Shown piece by piece: positions 1 through 4,864 of a stretch of 5,380 nt of DNA (its first letter is position 1; each line of letters starts with the position of its first letter). The notes beneath the pieces were generated by a model, which was not told the DNA's origin, did not search any database, and was given only the letters and a program-made list of their open reading frames with translations. Location of the stretch: NCBI GenBank assembly GCA_947311175.1, contig CAMZKK010000062.1, forward strand, positions 1 through 5,380. Reading direction: 5' to 3'. The translations under genes and the position numbers were made by a program. Source of the stretch: an uncultured Planctomycetota bacterium. Its GTDB lineage: Bacteria; Planctomycetota; SZUA-567; JAFGNG01.

Positions 1-1093
1 ATGCTGAAATAATTGCACAAATAAAGGTAACAATTGCTGGTAAAATAATAGCTCTTATTGTTAGTCGAGGATGGATGATTCCTGAAAGAAGAAAATGTCG
101 GTTTTCGCTAGTCCATCGGCTCAAATCTAATCCATAGATTGCAAAACTTTCAGCAACACTTGAGCCAATAATTATGCCAATCAATCCGGCAAAACTCATT
201 AGCAATATAACTTCTACAATGATGATTAATTGGATATGGAAGCTGTTCATACCTACCGATCTTAGGATAGCAAACTCTCTGGTTCGCTCTGAAACAGAAA
301 TGTAAACTGTGTTAGATATTCCAAAAGCAAGTATTATCATTGCGAGAAGCAGAACGATATTCATTGCTACGTGGTTAAGGGTTATGAGTTGAGTTAGTTC
401 TGGCATATCTTTTGTCCATGGCGTTGGTTTAATCTTTGGAAATCGAGTGGTTAATTTTTTGGTTACAACATTAACATCGCTTCCGGTAGGTAAAAAAAAT
501 GCCAGCTCTCTTGTTCCACCCAGAGCATCTTTTTTATTAATAAAAGCCGTGTTGCTATCGAGTAACTCAATACCTGTCTGATAAATCCCAACAACTGAAA
601 GTCGGAGTTGCTTGAAATTAGTAACCGACAGAGTAAGGCTATCTCCTGTTTTTGCTCCAAGTTGTTTTGCCAAATTGTAACCTATAATGATTTCACCGTG
701 ATTTACAAGATATCTGCCATCAATTATTTTGTTGGCAATGACGGTATGCTTGCTTTCCGGAATCGGGTCTATTCCATAGATTGCCAAATGACTAAATTTT
801 TTTTTAAAAGTGACCATCCCGCTAAATTTAGTTCGAGATAAAATCGTAGTATTTGTTGGGGTTAGTTTTTCAAATTTGTTTTTAGGAATGGCTGCACCTT
901 CCCAATTACATTGAATATGTCCATGGTGAATCGCAATAGAATTGTTTATCATGCTATCGCCAACCCCTGCCATAATTGTTTCAAGAAAAACAAGAGCGGC
1001 AATGGCTACTGCAACCCCGACAAAGGCTATTGCCATTCTTCTAAATCGGCGAGTAATCGAGCGGTAGATAAATAATATGGTAAATTTGCTCAT
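1..1093 (-). CDS. ABC transporter permease, FtsX/LolC-LolE/MacB type (C-terminus cut by window edge)
   Basis: Reading the minus strand from ATG at 1093 gives 364 codons without a stop, running off the left edge. The protein begins with a basic segment (RSITRRFRR, residues 11-19) and a first membrane helix at about 20-43. A soluble domain of about 195 residues follows, containing 'YGIDP' near 106-110. Three more hydrophobic segments lie at about 240-265, 287-312 and 347 to the edge. This four-helix layout with a large periplasmic loop is that of the FtsX-domain permeases. The hallmark after helix 2 is SVSERTREFAILRSVGMN (residues 266-283), the conserved cytoplasmic loop that contacts the ATPase. 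Family members are about 400 aa, so perhaps 35-40 residues are missing. The ATG lies 10 nt after the upstream gene's stop and has no Shine-Dalgarno sequence, which suggests translational coupling. LolCDE members extract lipoproteins and MacB members export substrates; the substrate here cannot be told. The ATPase is not in the window and may lie beyond position 1. Confidence 0.9.
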   Translation of the reverse strand, partial: MSKFTILFIYRSITRRFRRMAIAFVGVAVAIAALVFLETIMAGVGDSMINNSIAIHHGHIQCNWEGAAIPKNKFEKLTPTNTTILSRTKFSGMVTFKKKFSHLAIYGIDPIPESKHTVIANKIIDGRYLVNHGEIIIGYNLAKQLGAKTGDSLTLSVTNFKQLRLSVVGIYQTGIELLDSNTAFINKKDALGGTRELAFFLPTGSDVNVVTKKLTTRFPKIKPTPWTKDMPELTQLITLNHVAMNIVLLLAMIILAFGISNTVYISVSERTREFAILRSVGMNSFHIQLIIIVEVILLMSFAGLIGIIIGSSVAESFAIYGLDLSRWTSENRHFLLSGIIHPRLTIRAIILPAIVTFICAIISA

Positions 1094-1103
1094 ATATATA
1101 TTT

Positions 1104-2108
1104 TCAGATAAACGAAGGTATTTTAAGTAACTTGCATACAAGTTTTATTATAGATGATTTATGCTCATTGGAAAAAACAATATCTAGTGATTTCATATGA
1201 GTAAATGATTTTTCAAAACAACTTAGAGCTAATTTTCCGGCATCATTAAATGTTTCGGGAAAACGCTGCCAAACAACCCAATTTTCGGTATTTTCATTTC
1301 TAAGGTTTTCAATATCCTTGGGCTCTTTATCATAAAACAACATGGAAATCAACAGATTGTGTCTTTGCATTTGGCAGTCAATTTGTGCATCTTTTATATC
1401 ATCAATTATCTGACACCCAATAGCAAAATTTTCTAATGCACCTTTTGCATTGTTTATTGTGTCTTGATTAGGAGATTCAAGATGTATCGGGAGGGCAAGA
1501 GGAGCCGAAAACAAATCAGCTGTTTTTCTTTGATGAATATCTGATAAGATTTTTTCCGGAGATAAAATTTCATACAATTCTTTTTCTTCTTCTCCTTCTT
1601 GTAATGCACTTGACAATAAAGACTGTAGTGAGATTTGTGCCACTGTAGCGTTCAGCTCTATGTCTTGATATCGTTTGCCAATAAATGTTGTAAGAACTCG
1701 TTCCGCAATCATTAAGGTAAGAACAGATTCGATTTTCTTTCCGGAATTAATATTAGAGAACTCAAAGATTTCTTTTTCTTCATCATCAAGAATATTGTCG
1801 CACGCAGTAACCCACGCTCGCATACATTGATTTGTCATTGCATAAAGTGGCATGTTCTTTTTTGTTTTAACAAGGCTTGCCGTGATGCCAAGAAATAATG
1901 TGCTCAAAATGTTGCGTTCAAGAGTTAGCATTCCTGATGGTGTTGTCGTTTTACATTCGTTGCCACTAATCTGTTTTGAAAGACTATAGAATTGTTTGAT
2001 AGTTTCTTGCTGTAAAGAGAAAGCCTCTTTAAATACCTTGACCGCCTTGAAGGGTAAGAGCAGATTTGATAGTGGATGAAGATTTTTCTTTTCTGTGATT
2101 AAGCTCAT
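1104..2108 (-). CDS. Divergent class I isoprenoid synthase-like protein (polyprenyl synthetase-like)
   Basis: This 334-residue soluble, helix-rich protein has the marks of the class I isoprenoid synthase fold. They are a first Asp motif D104-N-I-L-D108 followed by D109 and E110, a K195-T-A-x-L-F200 motif, and a canonical second Asp motif D236-D-I-K-D240 followed by N251. In prenyltransferases the two Asp motifs bind Mg2+ and the allylic diphosphate, and the KT motif contacts the diphosphate. Oddities: the second Asp of the usual DDxxD is Asn105; the N-terminal GGKRxRP motif that binds isopentenyl diphosphate is not recognisable; and the RRGxPT segment after the first motif is absent. It may therefore be a terpene cyclase or other non-elongating enzyme rather than a chain-elongating polyprenyl synthase. 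No signal peptide is seen. The start at 2108 has only a weak GAG as ribosome site, but ATGs just upstream in other frames are not usable. The ABC permease follows after 10 nt, so the two probably share a transcript. Fold assignment is fairly sure; reaction unknown. Confidence 0.75.
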   Translation of the reverse strand: MSLITEKKNLHPLSNLLLPFKAVKVFKEAFSLQQETIKQFYSLSKQISGNECKTTTPSGMLTLERNILSTLFLGITASLVKTKKNMPLYAMTNQCMRAWVTACDNILDDEEKEIFEFSNINSGKKIESVLTLMIAERVLTTFIGKRYQDIELNATVAQISLQSLLSSALQEGEEEKELYEILSPEKILSDIHQRKTADLFSAPLALPIHLESPNQDTINNAKGALENFAIGCQIIDDIKDAQIDCQMQRHNLLISMLFYDKEPKDIENLRNENTENWVVWQRFPETFNDAGKLALSCFEKSFTHMKSLDIVFSNEHKSSIIKLVCKLLKIPSFI

Positions 2109-2111
2109 ACA

Positions 2112-2159
2112 TATCTCATTTAAATTTAGAATGATAACTTTTACAAGGTTTATGAGATA
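2112..2159. repeat. 8-bp inverted repeat flanking the minus-strand promoter -10 box
   Basis: TATCTCAT (2112-2119) is the exact reverse complement of ATGAGATA (2152-2159), with 32 bp between the arms. One arm lies in the spacer of the predicted minus-strand promoter and the other in the early transcribed leader, overlapping the weak ribosome site. The arrangement could be a paired operator site. Chance occurrence in AT-rich DNA is also possible. Confidence 0.35.
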
Positions 2160-2166
2160 ATGTCAA
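2138..2166 (-). promoter_or_regulatory. Predicted sigma70-like promoter of the isoprenoid-synthase/permease unit
   Basis: On the minus strand a perfect TTGACA -35 box (2166-2161) is followed by exactly 17 nt and TAAAAG (2143-2138), a 4/6 match to TATAAT. Transcription would start near 2131, about 23 nt before the ATG at 2108. It is the best promoter match in the divergent region. One arm of an inverted repeat (2152-2159) lies inside its spacer, which could allow repressor control. Prediction from consensus only. Confidence 0.55.
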
Positions 2167-2246
2167 TCGAAATAATAGAGATTTGGTTATTTGGCGCAGT
2201 AAAACAAAGCTTTTTGGTTATCCATATTCTCACATATACATATCTC

Positions 2247-2275
2247 TTGCCAAAATTAACTTAATTTTATAAGAT
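2247..2275 (+). promoter_or_regulatory. Candidate promoter for the aminotransferase-greA unit (distal)
   Basis: TTGCCA (2247-2252, 5/6 match to the -35 consensus) is followed by 17 nt and TAAGAT (2270-2275, 4/6 match). An overlapping TATAAG at 2268-2273 is a closer hexamer but has a 15-nt spacer. Transcription would begin near 2282 and give a leader of about 80 nt that contains the hairpin at 2294-2322. Consensus-based prediction only. Confidence 0.4.
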
Positions 2276-2292
2276 TTACAGATAATTTTAAT

Positions 2293-2323
2293 GTCTCACG
2301 TTTAGAAATTTTAGGCGTGAGAT
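2293..2323 (+). promoter_or_regulatory. Inverted repeat: leader hairpin or operator upstream of the aminotransferase gene
   Basis: TCTCACG (2294-2300) and CGTGAGA (2316-2322) are perfect 7-bp inverted arms. The 15-nt centre can extend the stem with six further pairs, including three G-U wobbles, leaving a 3-nt loop. A G-T wobble at 2293/2323 could close the base. The AT-rich tail after it (TTATTTATATAA) has only short T runs, so it is a poor terminator. If transcription starts near 2282, this is a hairpin in the 5' leader. If it starts from the TATAAT at 2330-2335, the palindrome covers the -35 region and would be an operator. The sequence cannot decide between these. Confidence 0.45.
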
Positions 2324-2329
2324 TATTTA

Positions 2330-2335
2330 TATAAT
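2330..2335 (+). promoter_or_regulatory. Perfect -10 hexamer TATAAT (proximal candidate promoter)
   Basis: TATAAT at 2330-2335 lies 29 nt before the ATG at 2365 and would give a leader of about 23 nt. No recognisable -35 box is found 15-19 nt upstream, because that space is occupied by the inverted repeat at 2294-2322. It would therefore need an activator or be a weak promoter. In a region this AT-rich a chance TATAAT is plausible. Confidence 0.3.
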
Positions 2336-2351
2336 CAACTTGCTTAGTTTT

Positions 2352-2356
2352 AGGAG
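2352..2356 (+). promoter_or_regulatory. Ribosome binding site that decides the aminotransferase start
   Basis: AGGAG lies 2 nt before an in-frame ATG at 2359 and 8 nt before a second in-frame ATG at 2365. A 2-nt spacing is too short for normal initiation and 8 nt is close to ideal. The second ATG is therefore the likelier start, and the product begins MSKEL rather than MKMSKEL. Confidence 0.7.
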
Positions 2357-2364
2357 TTATGAAA

Positions 2365-3591
2365 ATGAGTAAAGAGCTATTACAAAAAAAATACGATGAA
2401 TTCAAAACAAAGGGGCTTGCTCTTGATATGACAAGAGGTAAGCCATGTCCCGAACAGCTTTCACTTGCAAATGGAATGTTAGAAACGGTTGGTGCCGATT
2501 CTTTTAAAACCGATTCAGGGCTTGATTGTCGGAATTATGGCGGAGTCGATGGTTTGCCTGAATCTAAGAAATTATTTTCCGAATTTCTTGAAGTCGGCGT
2601 TGATGAAATTATCATCGGTGGGACTTCATCGCTCAATATGATGTATGATACCATTGCTCGTGCCTTGTTACTAGGAGTCTTGGGTGGCAAACCATGGAGT
2701 AAGGTTGAAGGCGTTAAATTTCTTTGTCCTGCACCTGGGTATGATAGGCATTTTTCAATCTGTGAACATTTTGGGATTGAGATGATTGCGATAAAGATGA
2801 ATTCCGATGGACCGGACATGGATGAAGTGGAGCGTTTAGTTGCTGAGGATTCAACAATCAAGGGTATTTGGTGTGTGCCTAAATATGGTAACCCAACCGG
2901 TATCACTTATTCAGATGAAGTTGTTGAGCGTTTTGCAAAAATGAAATGTGCAGCTTCCGATTTTAGAATATTTTGGGATAATGCTTATGCTGTTCATCAC
3001 CTTAGCGACAACAAGGATAAACTAAAAAATATTCTTGCTGCCTGTAAGGACGCAGGTAATGAAGATAGGGTTTATATCTTTGGTTCAACCTCAAAGGTAA
3101 GTTTTGCCGGTGCAGGAGTTGGAATGATGGGGGCAAGCAAGTCTAATGTCGAAAATTTGGTGAAATCTATTTCAATGCAAACGATAGGCCCGGACAAACT
3201 TAATCAGCTCCGTCATCTTAGGTTTTTTAAAGATATGGCAGGGATTGAAGCACATATGAAAAGGCACGCTGAAATAATCAAGCCAAAATTTGATGCAGTT
3301 TTGGAAATTTTAGAAAGTGAACTTGGTGGTAAAGGTATTGCTACTTGGACAAATCCTAATGGCGGATATTTTATCAGTCTTGATGTGCCAAACGGTTGTG
3401 CGAAAAAAGTAGTAACTATGGCTGCTGATGCCGGAGTTAAGCTCACCGCTGCCGGAGCAACCTTTCCTTATAAAAAAGATTTGTCAGACAGTAATATTAG
3501 AATTGCTCCAACCTTGCCAAGTCTTGATGAAATTAAAACAGCAATGGAAATTGTTTGCACTTGTATTTTACTCGCAGATATTGAAAATTAA
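2365..3591 (+). CDS. Aspartate aminotransferase, subgroup Ic (PLP-dependent, fold type I)
   Basis: The 408-residue product matches the subgroup Ic aspartate aminotransferases (the Corynebacterium AspT type, 'MocR-like' aminotransferase domain). These transfer the amino group between aspartate and 2-oxoglutarate to give oxaloacetate and glutamate in the cytoplasm. Numbering from ATG 2365, the visible signatures are LDMTRGKP (20-27), YGGVDGLPE (58-66), FLCPAPGYDRHF (119-130), KYGNPTG with N176, WDNAY with D205 and Y208 contacting the cofactor, the Schiff-base lysine K244 in GSTSKVSFAGAG, and R379 in NIRIAPTLP, expected to bind the substrate carboxylate. Length is near the usual 420-430 and all key residues are present. 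The start was chosen from the ribosome site (a second in-frame ATG lies at 2359). greA follows after 33 bp in the same direction with no terminator between, so an operon is likely. It is divergent from the isoprenoid-synthase unit. Substrate range beyond aspartate is not fixed by sequence. Confidence 0.93.
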   Translation: MSKELLQKKYDEFKTKGLALDMTRGKPCPEQLSLANGMLETVGADSFKTDSGLDCRNYGGVDGLPESKKLFSEFLEVGVDEIIIGGTSSLNMMYDTIARALLLGVLGGKPWSKVEGVKFLCPAPGYDRHFSICEHFGIEMIAIKMNSDGPDMDEVERLVAEDSTIKGIWCVPKYGNPTGITYSDEVVERFAKMKCAASDFRIFWDNAYAVHHLSDNKDKLKNILAACKDAGNEDRVYIFGSTSKVSFAGAGVGMMGASKSNVENLVKSISMQTIGPDKLNQLRHLRFFKDMAGIEAHMKRHAEIIKPKFDAVLEILESELGGKGIATWTNPNGGYFISLDVPNGCAKKVVTMAADAGVKLTAAGATFPYKKDLSDSNIRIAPTLPSLDEIKTAMEIVCTCILLADIEN

Positions 3592-3614
3592 TATGATTAA
3601 GGATAAAATTTAAT

Positions 3615-3620
3615 AGGAGA
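3615..3620 (+). promoter_or_regulatory. Shine-Dalgarno site of greA
   Basis: AGGAGA at 3615-3620 stands 4 nt before the ATG at 3625, a strong site that fixes the greA start. The 33-bp gap to the preceding stop shows no hairpin and no clear promoter, which supports co-transcription with the aminotransferase gene. Confidence 0.75.
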
Positions 3621-3624
3621 AGAT

Positions 3625-4092
3625 ATGTCAGCAAAAGTACCAATGACCGATGAAGGTTATCATAAATTAATAGAAGAGACCAAAAGACTTGAAAATGAAC
3701 GCCCACGCATCAAAAAAGCGATTGCTCTTGCGAGGGAAAAGGGCGATTTAAAAGAAAACGCAGACTATCACGCCGCCCGTGAAGAATTGTCTATGCTAAA
3801 TGCAAGAATCTCAGACATCAATGACAAGCTTGCCCGCTCAATAATAATCGACCCTTCTAAAATGGAAGCTGGTAAAATTACCCTTGGGCATACCGTCACG
3901 ATTAGAAGGGTAGGCGATAAAAAAGAGATTAAACGAACCCTTGTCGGTGAAGGTGAAGCAAGTGTTGCCGAAGGCAAAATTCTCACCACCAGCCCGATTG
4001 GCTCCGCTCTGATGGGGCAGGCTAAGGGTGATGTAGTTACCGTCAACTTACCAAAAGGTCCAGTGGAGTTTGAAATTATAGAAATTGAGTAG
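3625..4092 (+). CDS. greA: Transcription elongation factor GreA
   Basis: The 155-residue product is a full-length GreA (family length about 158). GreA enters the secondary channel of RNA polymerase and stimulates cleavage of backtracked transcripts, rescuing stalled elongation complexes. The N-terminal coiled-coil hairpin covers about residues 1-75 with the tip sequence GDLKENADYHAARE. The two acidic tip residues that chelate the catalytic Mg2+, D41 and E44, are both present and at the same numbers as in E. coli. The C-terminal FKBP-like domain, about 80-155, contains the typical SPIGSALMGQAKGD segment and ends in a beta strand (FEIIEIE). The start is supported by a strong ribosome site. It is the last gene of the plus-strand unit and is followed by the hairpin at 4125-4160. 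Nothing is unusual in the gene itself. Confidence 0.97.
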   Translation: MSAKVPMTDEGYHKLIEETKRLENERPRIKKAIALAREKGDLKENADYHAAREELSMLNARISDINDKLARSIIIDPSKMEAGKITLGHTVTIRRVGDKKEIKRTLVGEGEASVAEGKILTTSPIGSALMGQAKGDVVTVNLPKGPVEFEIIEIE

Positions 4093-4124
4093 AGGATATT
4101 TGAGTTTAAATATGCGAGAGTAAT

Positions 4125-4160
4125 AAAGGGCATTCCGTTTGTAAAAGCGGAACGCCCTTT
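4125..4160. terminator. Hairpin terminator between convergent greA and the Cys-rich protein gene
   Basis: Arms 4125-4140 and 4145-4160 form a 16-position stem around a GTAA loop (GUAA, a GNRA-type tetraloop in the plus RNA). In plus RNA there is one U-G wobble (4138/4147) and one A-C mismatch (4132/4153). In minus RNA the two exchange roles, so the stem is equally strong both ways. The GC-rich base (GGGC/GCCC) is bordered by AAA/TTT. Downstream T-richness is modest in both directions (GTTTATT on plus). It lies 32 bp after the greA stop and 25 bp after the stop of the minus-strand gene, as expected for a shared bidirectional terminator. Confidence 0.8.
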
Positions 4161-4185
4161 GTTTATTCAGTGGAGTAAGTTATGG

Positions 4186-4809
4186 TTATTTGCAGCATTT
4201 TTTGCGTAAAGGGCAATTCTTCATGTTGTCTTTTGCTGCGTTTTGGCATTCTTCTGAGCCTTTAAGTAACCTGCACTTTTTACAGGTTTCTCTGTTCTCT
4301 GCTTTACAGCATTCCTTGCTACCCTTTACTTTACCACATTTTTGACATAGCTTGCTTGGGGTTGCATCAACGGTGACACCTTGTGCTTCTAATTGCTTTA
4401 TGTATTTTTCTGGATTCTTTGTTACCTTCGCGATACATCCTTTACAGCAGACATAGATTCTTTTGCCTTTGGCATCGACATATAGTTTTTTGTTTATTTT
4501 ATTGCCCTTCATTATTGGGCAATTCGTTTGTGCCTTGCTTGGGGTTGCATCAACGGTGACACCTTGTGCTTCTAATTGCTTTATGTATTTTTCTGGATTC
4601 TTTGTTACTTCCGCGATACATCCTTTACAGCAGACATAGATTCTTTTGCCTTTGGCATCGACATATAGTTTTTTGTTTATTTTGTTGCCCTTCATTATTG
4701 GGCAATTTGTTTGTGTCTTTATTTCTTTTTTGGCGTTTTCGCCTGCTTGCAAATAACTTGTAACCATTAGTCCCATACCGACAAAAATACATATTCTAAA
4801 AATATTCAT
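4186..4809 (-). CDS. Secreted Cys-rich protein with two tandem TRASH/YHS-like metal-binding domains
   Basis: The 207-residue product starts with a signal peptide (hydrophobic residues about 4-20, likely cleavage after YLQA22), so it should act in the periplasm or outside. Two nearly identical domains follow (32-92 and 93-153). Each has the pattern CPIMKGNKINKKLYVD, GKRIYVCCKGC, NPEKYIKQLEAQGV, with cysteines C36/C60/C61/C64 and C97/C121/C122/C125. This resembles TRASH/YHS-type domains, thought to bind heavy metals, notably copper. The tail (155-206) has two 21-residue repeats of the form CxKCxxxKGSxEC (155-175 and 176-196) and a final Cys cluster (C199, C205, C206), giving ten more cysteines. 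The copies of the domain differ at one residue (E67 versus K128). An AAGGAG site 5 nt before the ATG fixes the start. A DsbD-like gene lies 55 bp upstream on the same strand and could keep the cysteines reduced. Metal and partner are inferred, not shown. Confidence 0.85.
   Translation of the reverse strand: MNIFRICIFVGMGLMVTSYLQAGENAKKEIKTQTNCPIMKGNKINKKLYVDAKGKRIYVCCKGCIAEVTKNPEKYIKQLEAQGVTVDATPSKAQTNCPIMKGNKINKKLYVDAKGKRIYVCCKGCIAKVTKNPEKYIKQLEAQGVTVDATPSKLCQKCGKVKGSKECCKAENRETCKKCRLLKGSEECQNAAKDNMKNCPLRKKCCK
4351..4532 (-). repeat. Tandem intragenic duplication, downstream copy (second metal-binding domain)
   Basis: This 182-bp stretch matches 4534-4715 at 178 of 182 positions by direct reading, with a period of 183 bp (61 codons) that keeps the frame. 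It encodes residues of about 93-153. The differences lie in the codon pair region giving K128 (AAG here, GAA in the other copy, two changes) and at two further single bases that do not change the protein. Confidence 0.92.
4534..4715 (-). repeat. Tandem intragenic duplication, upstream copy (first metal-binding domain)
   Basis: This is the partner of 4351-4532. It encodes residues of about 32-92 with E67 in place of K128. The match breaks exactly at both ends (4533/4350 and 4716/4533 differ), so the duplicated unit is one domain plus linker. Near-identity at synonymous sites points to a recent duplication or to gene conversion between the copies. Confidence 0.92.
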
Positions 4810-4814
4810 AACAG

Positions 4815-4820
4815 CTCCTT
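4815..4820 (-). promoter_or_regulatory. Shine-Dalgarno site of the Cys-rich protein gene
   Basis: On the minus strand AAGGAG (4820-4815) stands 5 nt before the ATG at 4809, a strong site. No clear promoter or terminator is seen in the 55-bp gap to the DsbD-like gene, so read-through from it is plausible. Confidence 0.7.
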
Positions 4821-4864
4821 TGTGTGTGAAAAGTAAATAAAATGTTACATGGTAAAGATAAAAA

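Noticed and set aside
463..841. Two short ORFs (minus 463-660 and plus 608-841) overlapping the permease gene
   Set aside because: Both lie in other frames inside a clear ABC permease reading frame (1093 to the left edge), and their proteins show no recognisable domain or ribosome site.
2109..2358. Riboswitch or small RNA in the divergent intergenic region
   Set aside because: Apart from one hairpin and promoter-like boxes, I see no conserved riboswitch core or strong terminator that would define an RNA element.
2535..2906. 123-codon antisense ORF opposite the aminotransferase, plus others at 3213-3446 (minus) and 3428-3613 (plus)
   Set aside because: They are frame shadows of a strongly conserved enzyme gene, and the proteins resemble no family I know.
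3768..4133. 121-codon minus-strand ORF opposite greA, beginning in the greA-terminator gap
   Set aside because: It is complementary to the GreA coding sequence, and its start region shows no ribosome site. GreA explains the conservation.
4351..4715. Direct repeats considered as a CRISPR-like or transposon-related array
   Set aside because: There are only two 182-bp copies with a single intervening base, fully inside one reading frame and equal to one protein domain each. There are no spacers or transposase.
4566..4763. Plus-strand ORF with a hydrophobic translation opposite the Cys-rich protein gene
   Set aside because: It is an antisense reading of the Lys/Cys-rich repeats. The apparent hydrophobicity is a by-product of complementing AAR-rich codons.
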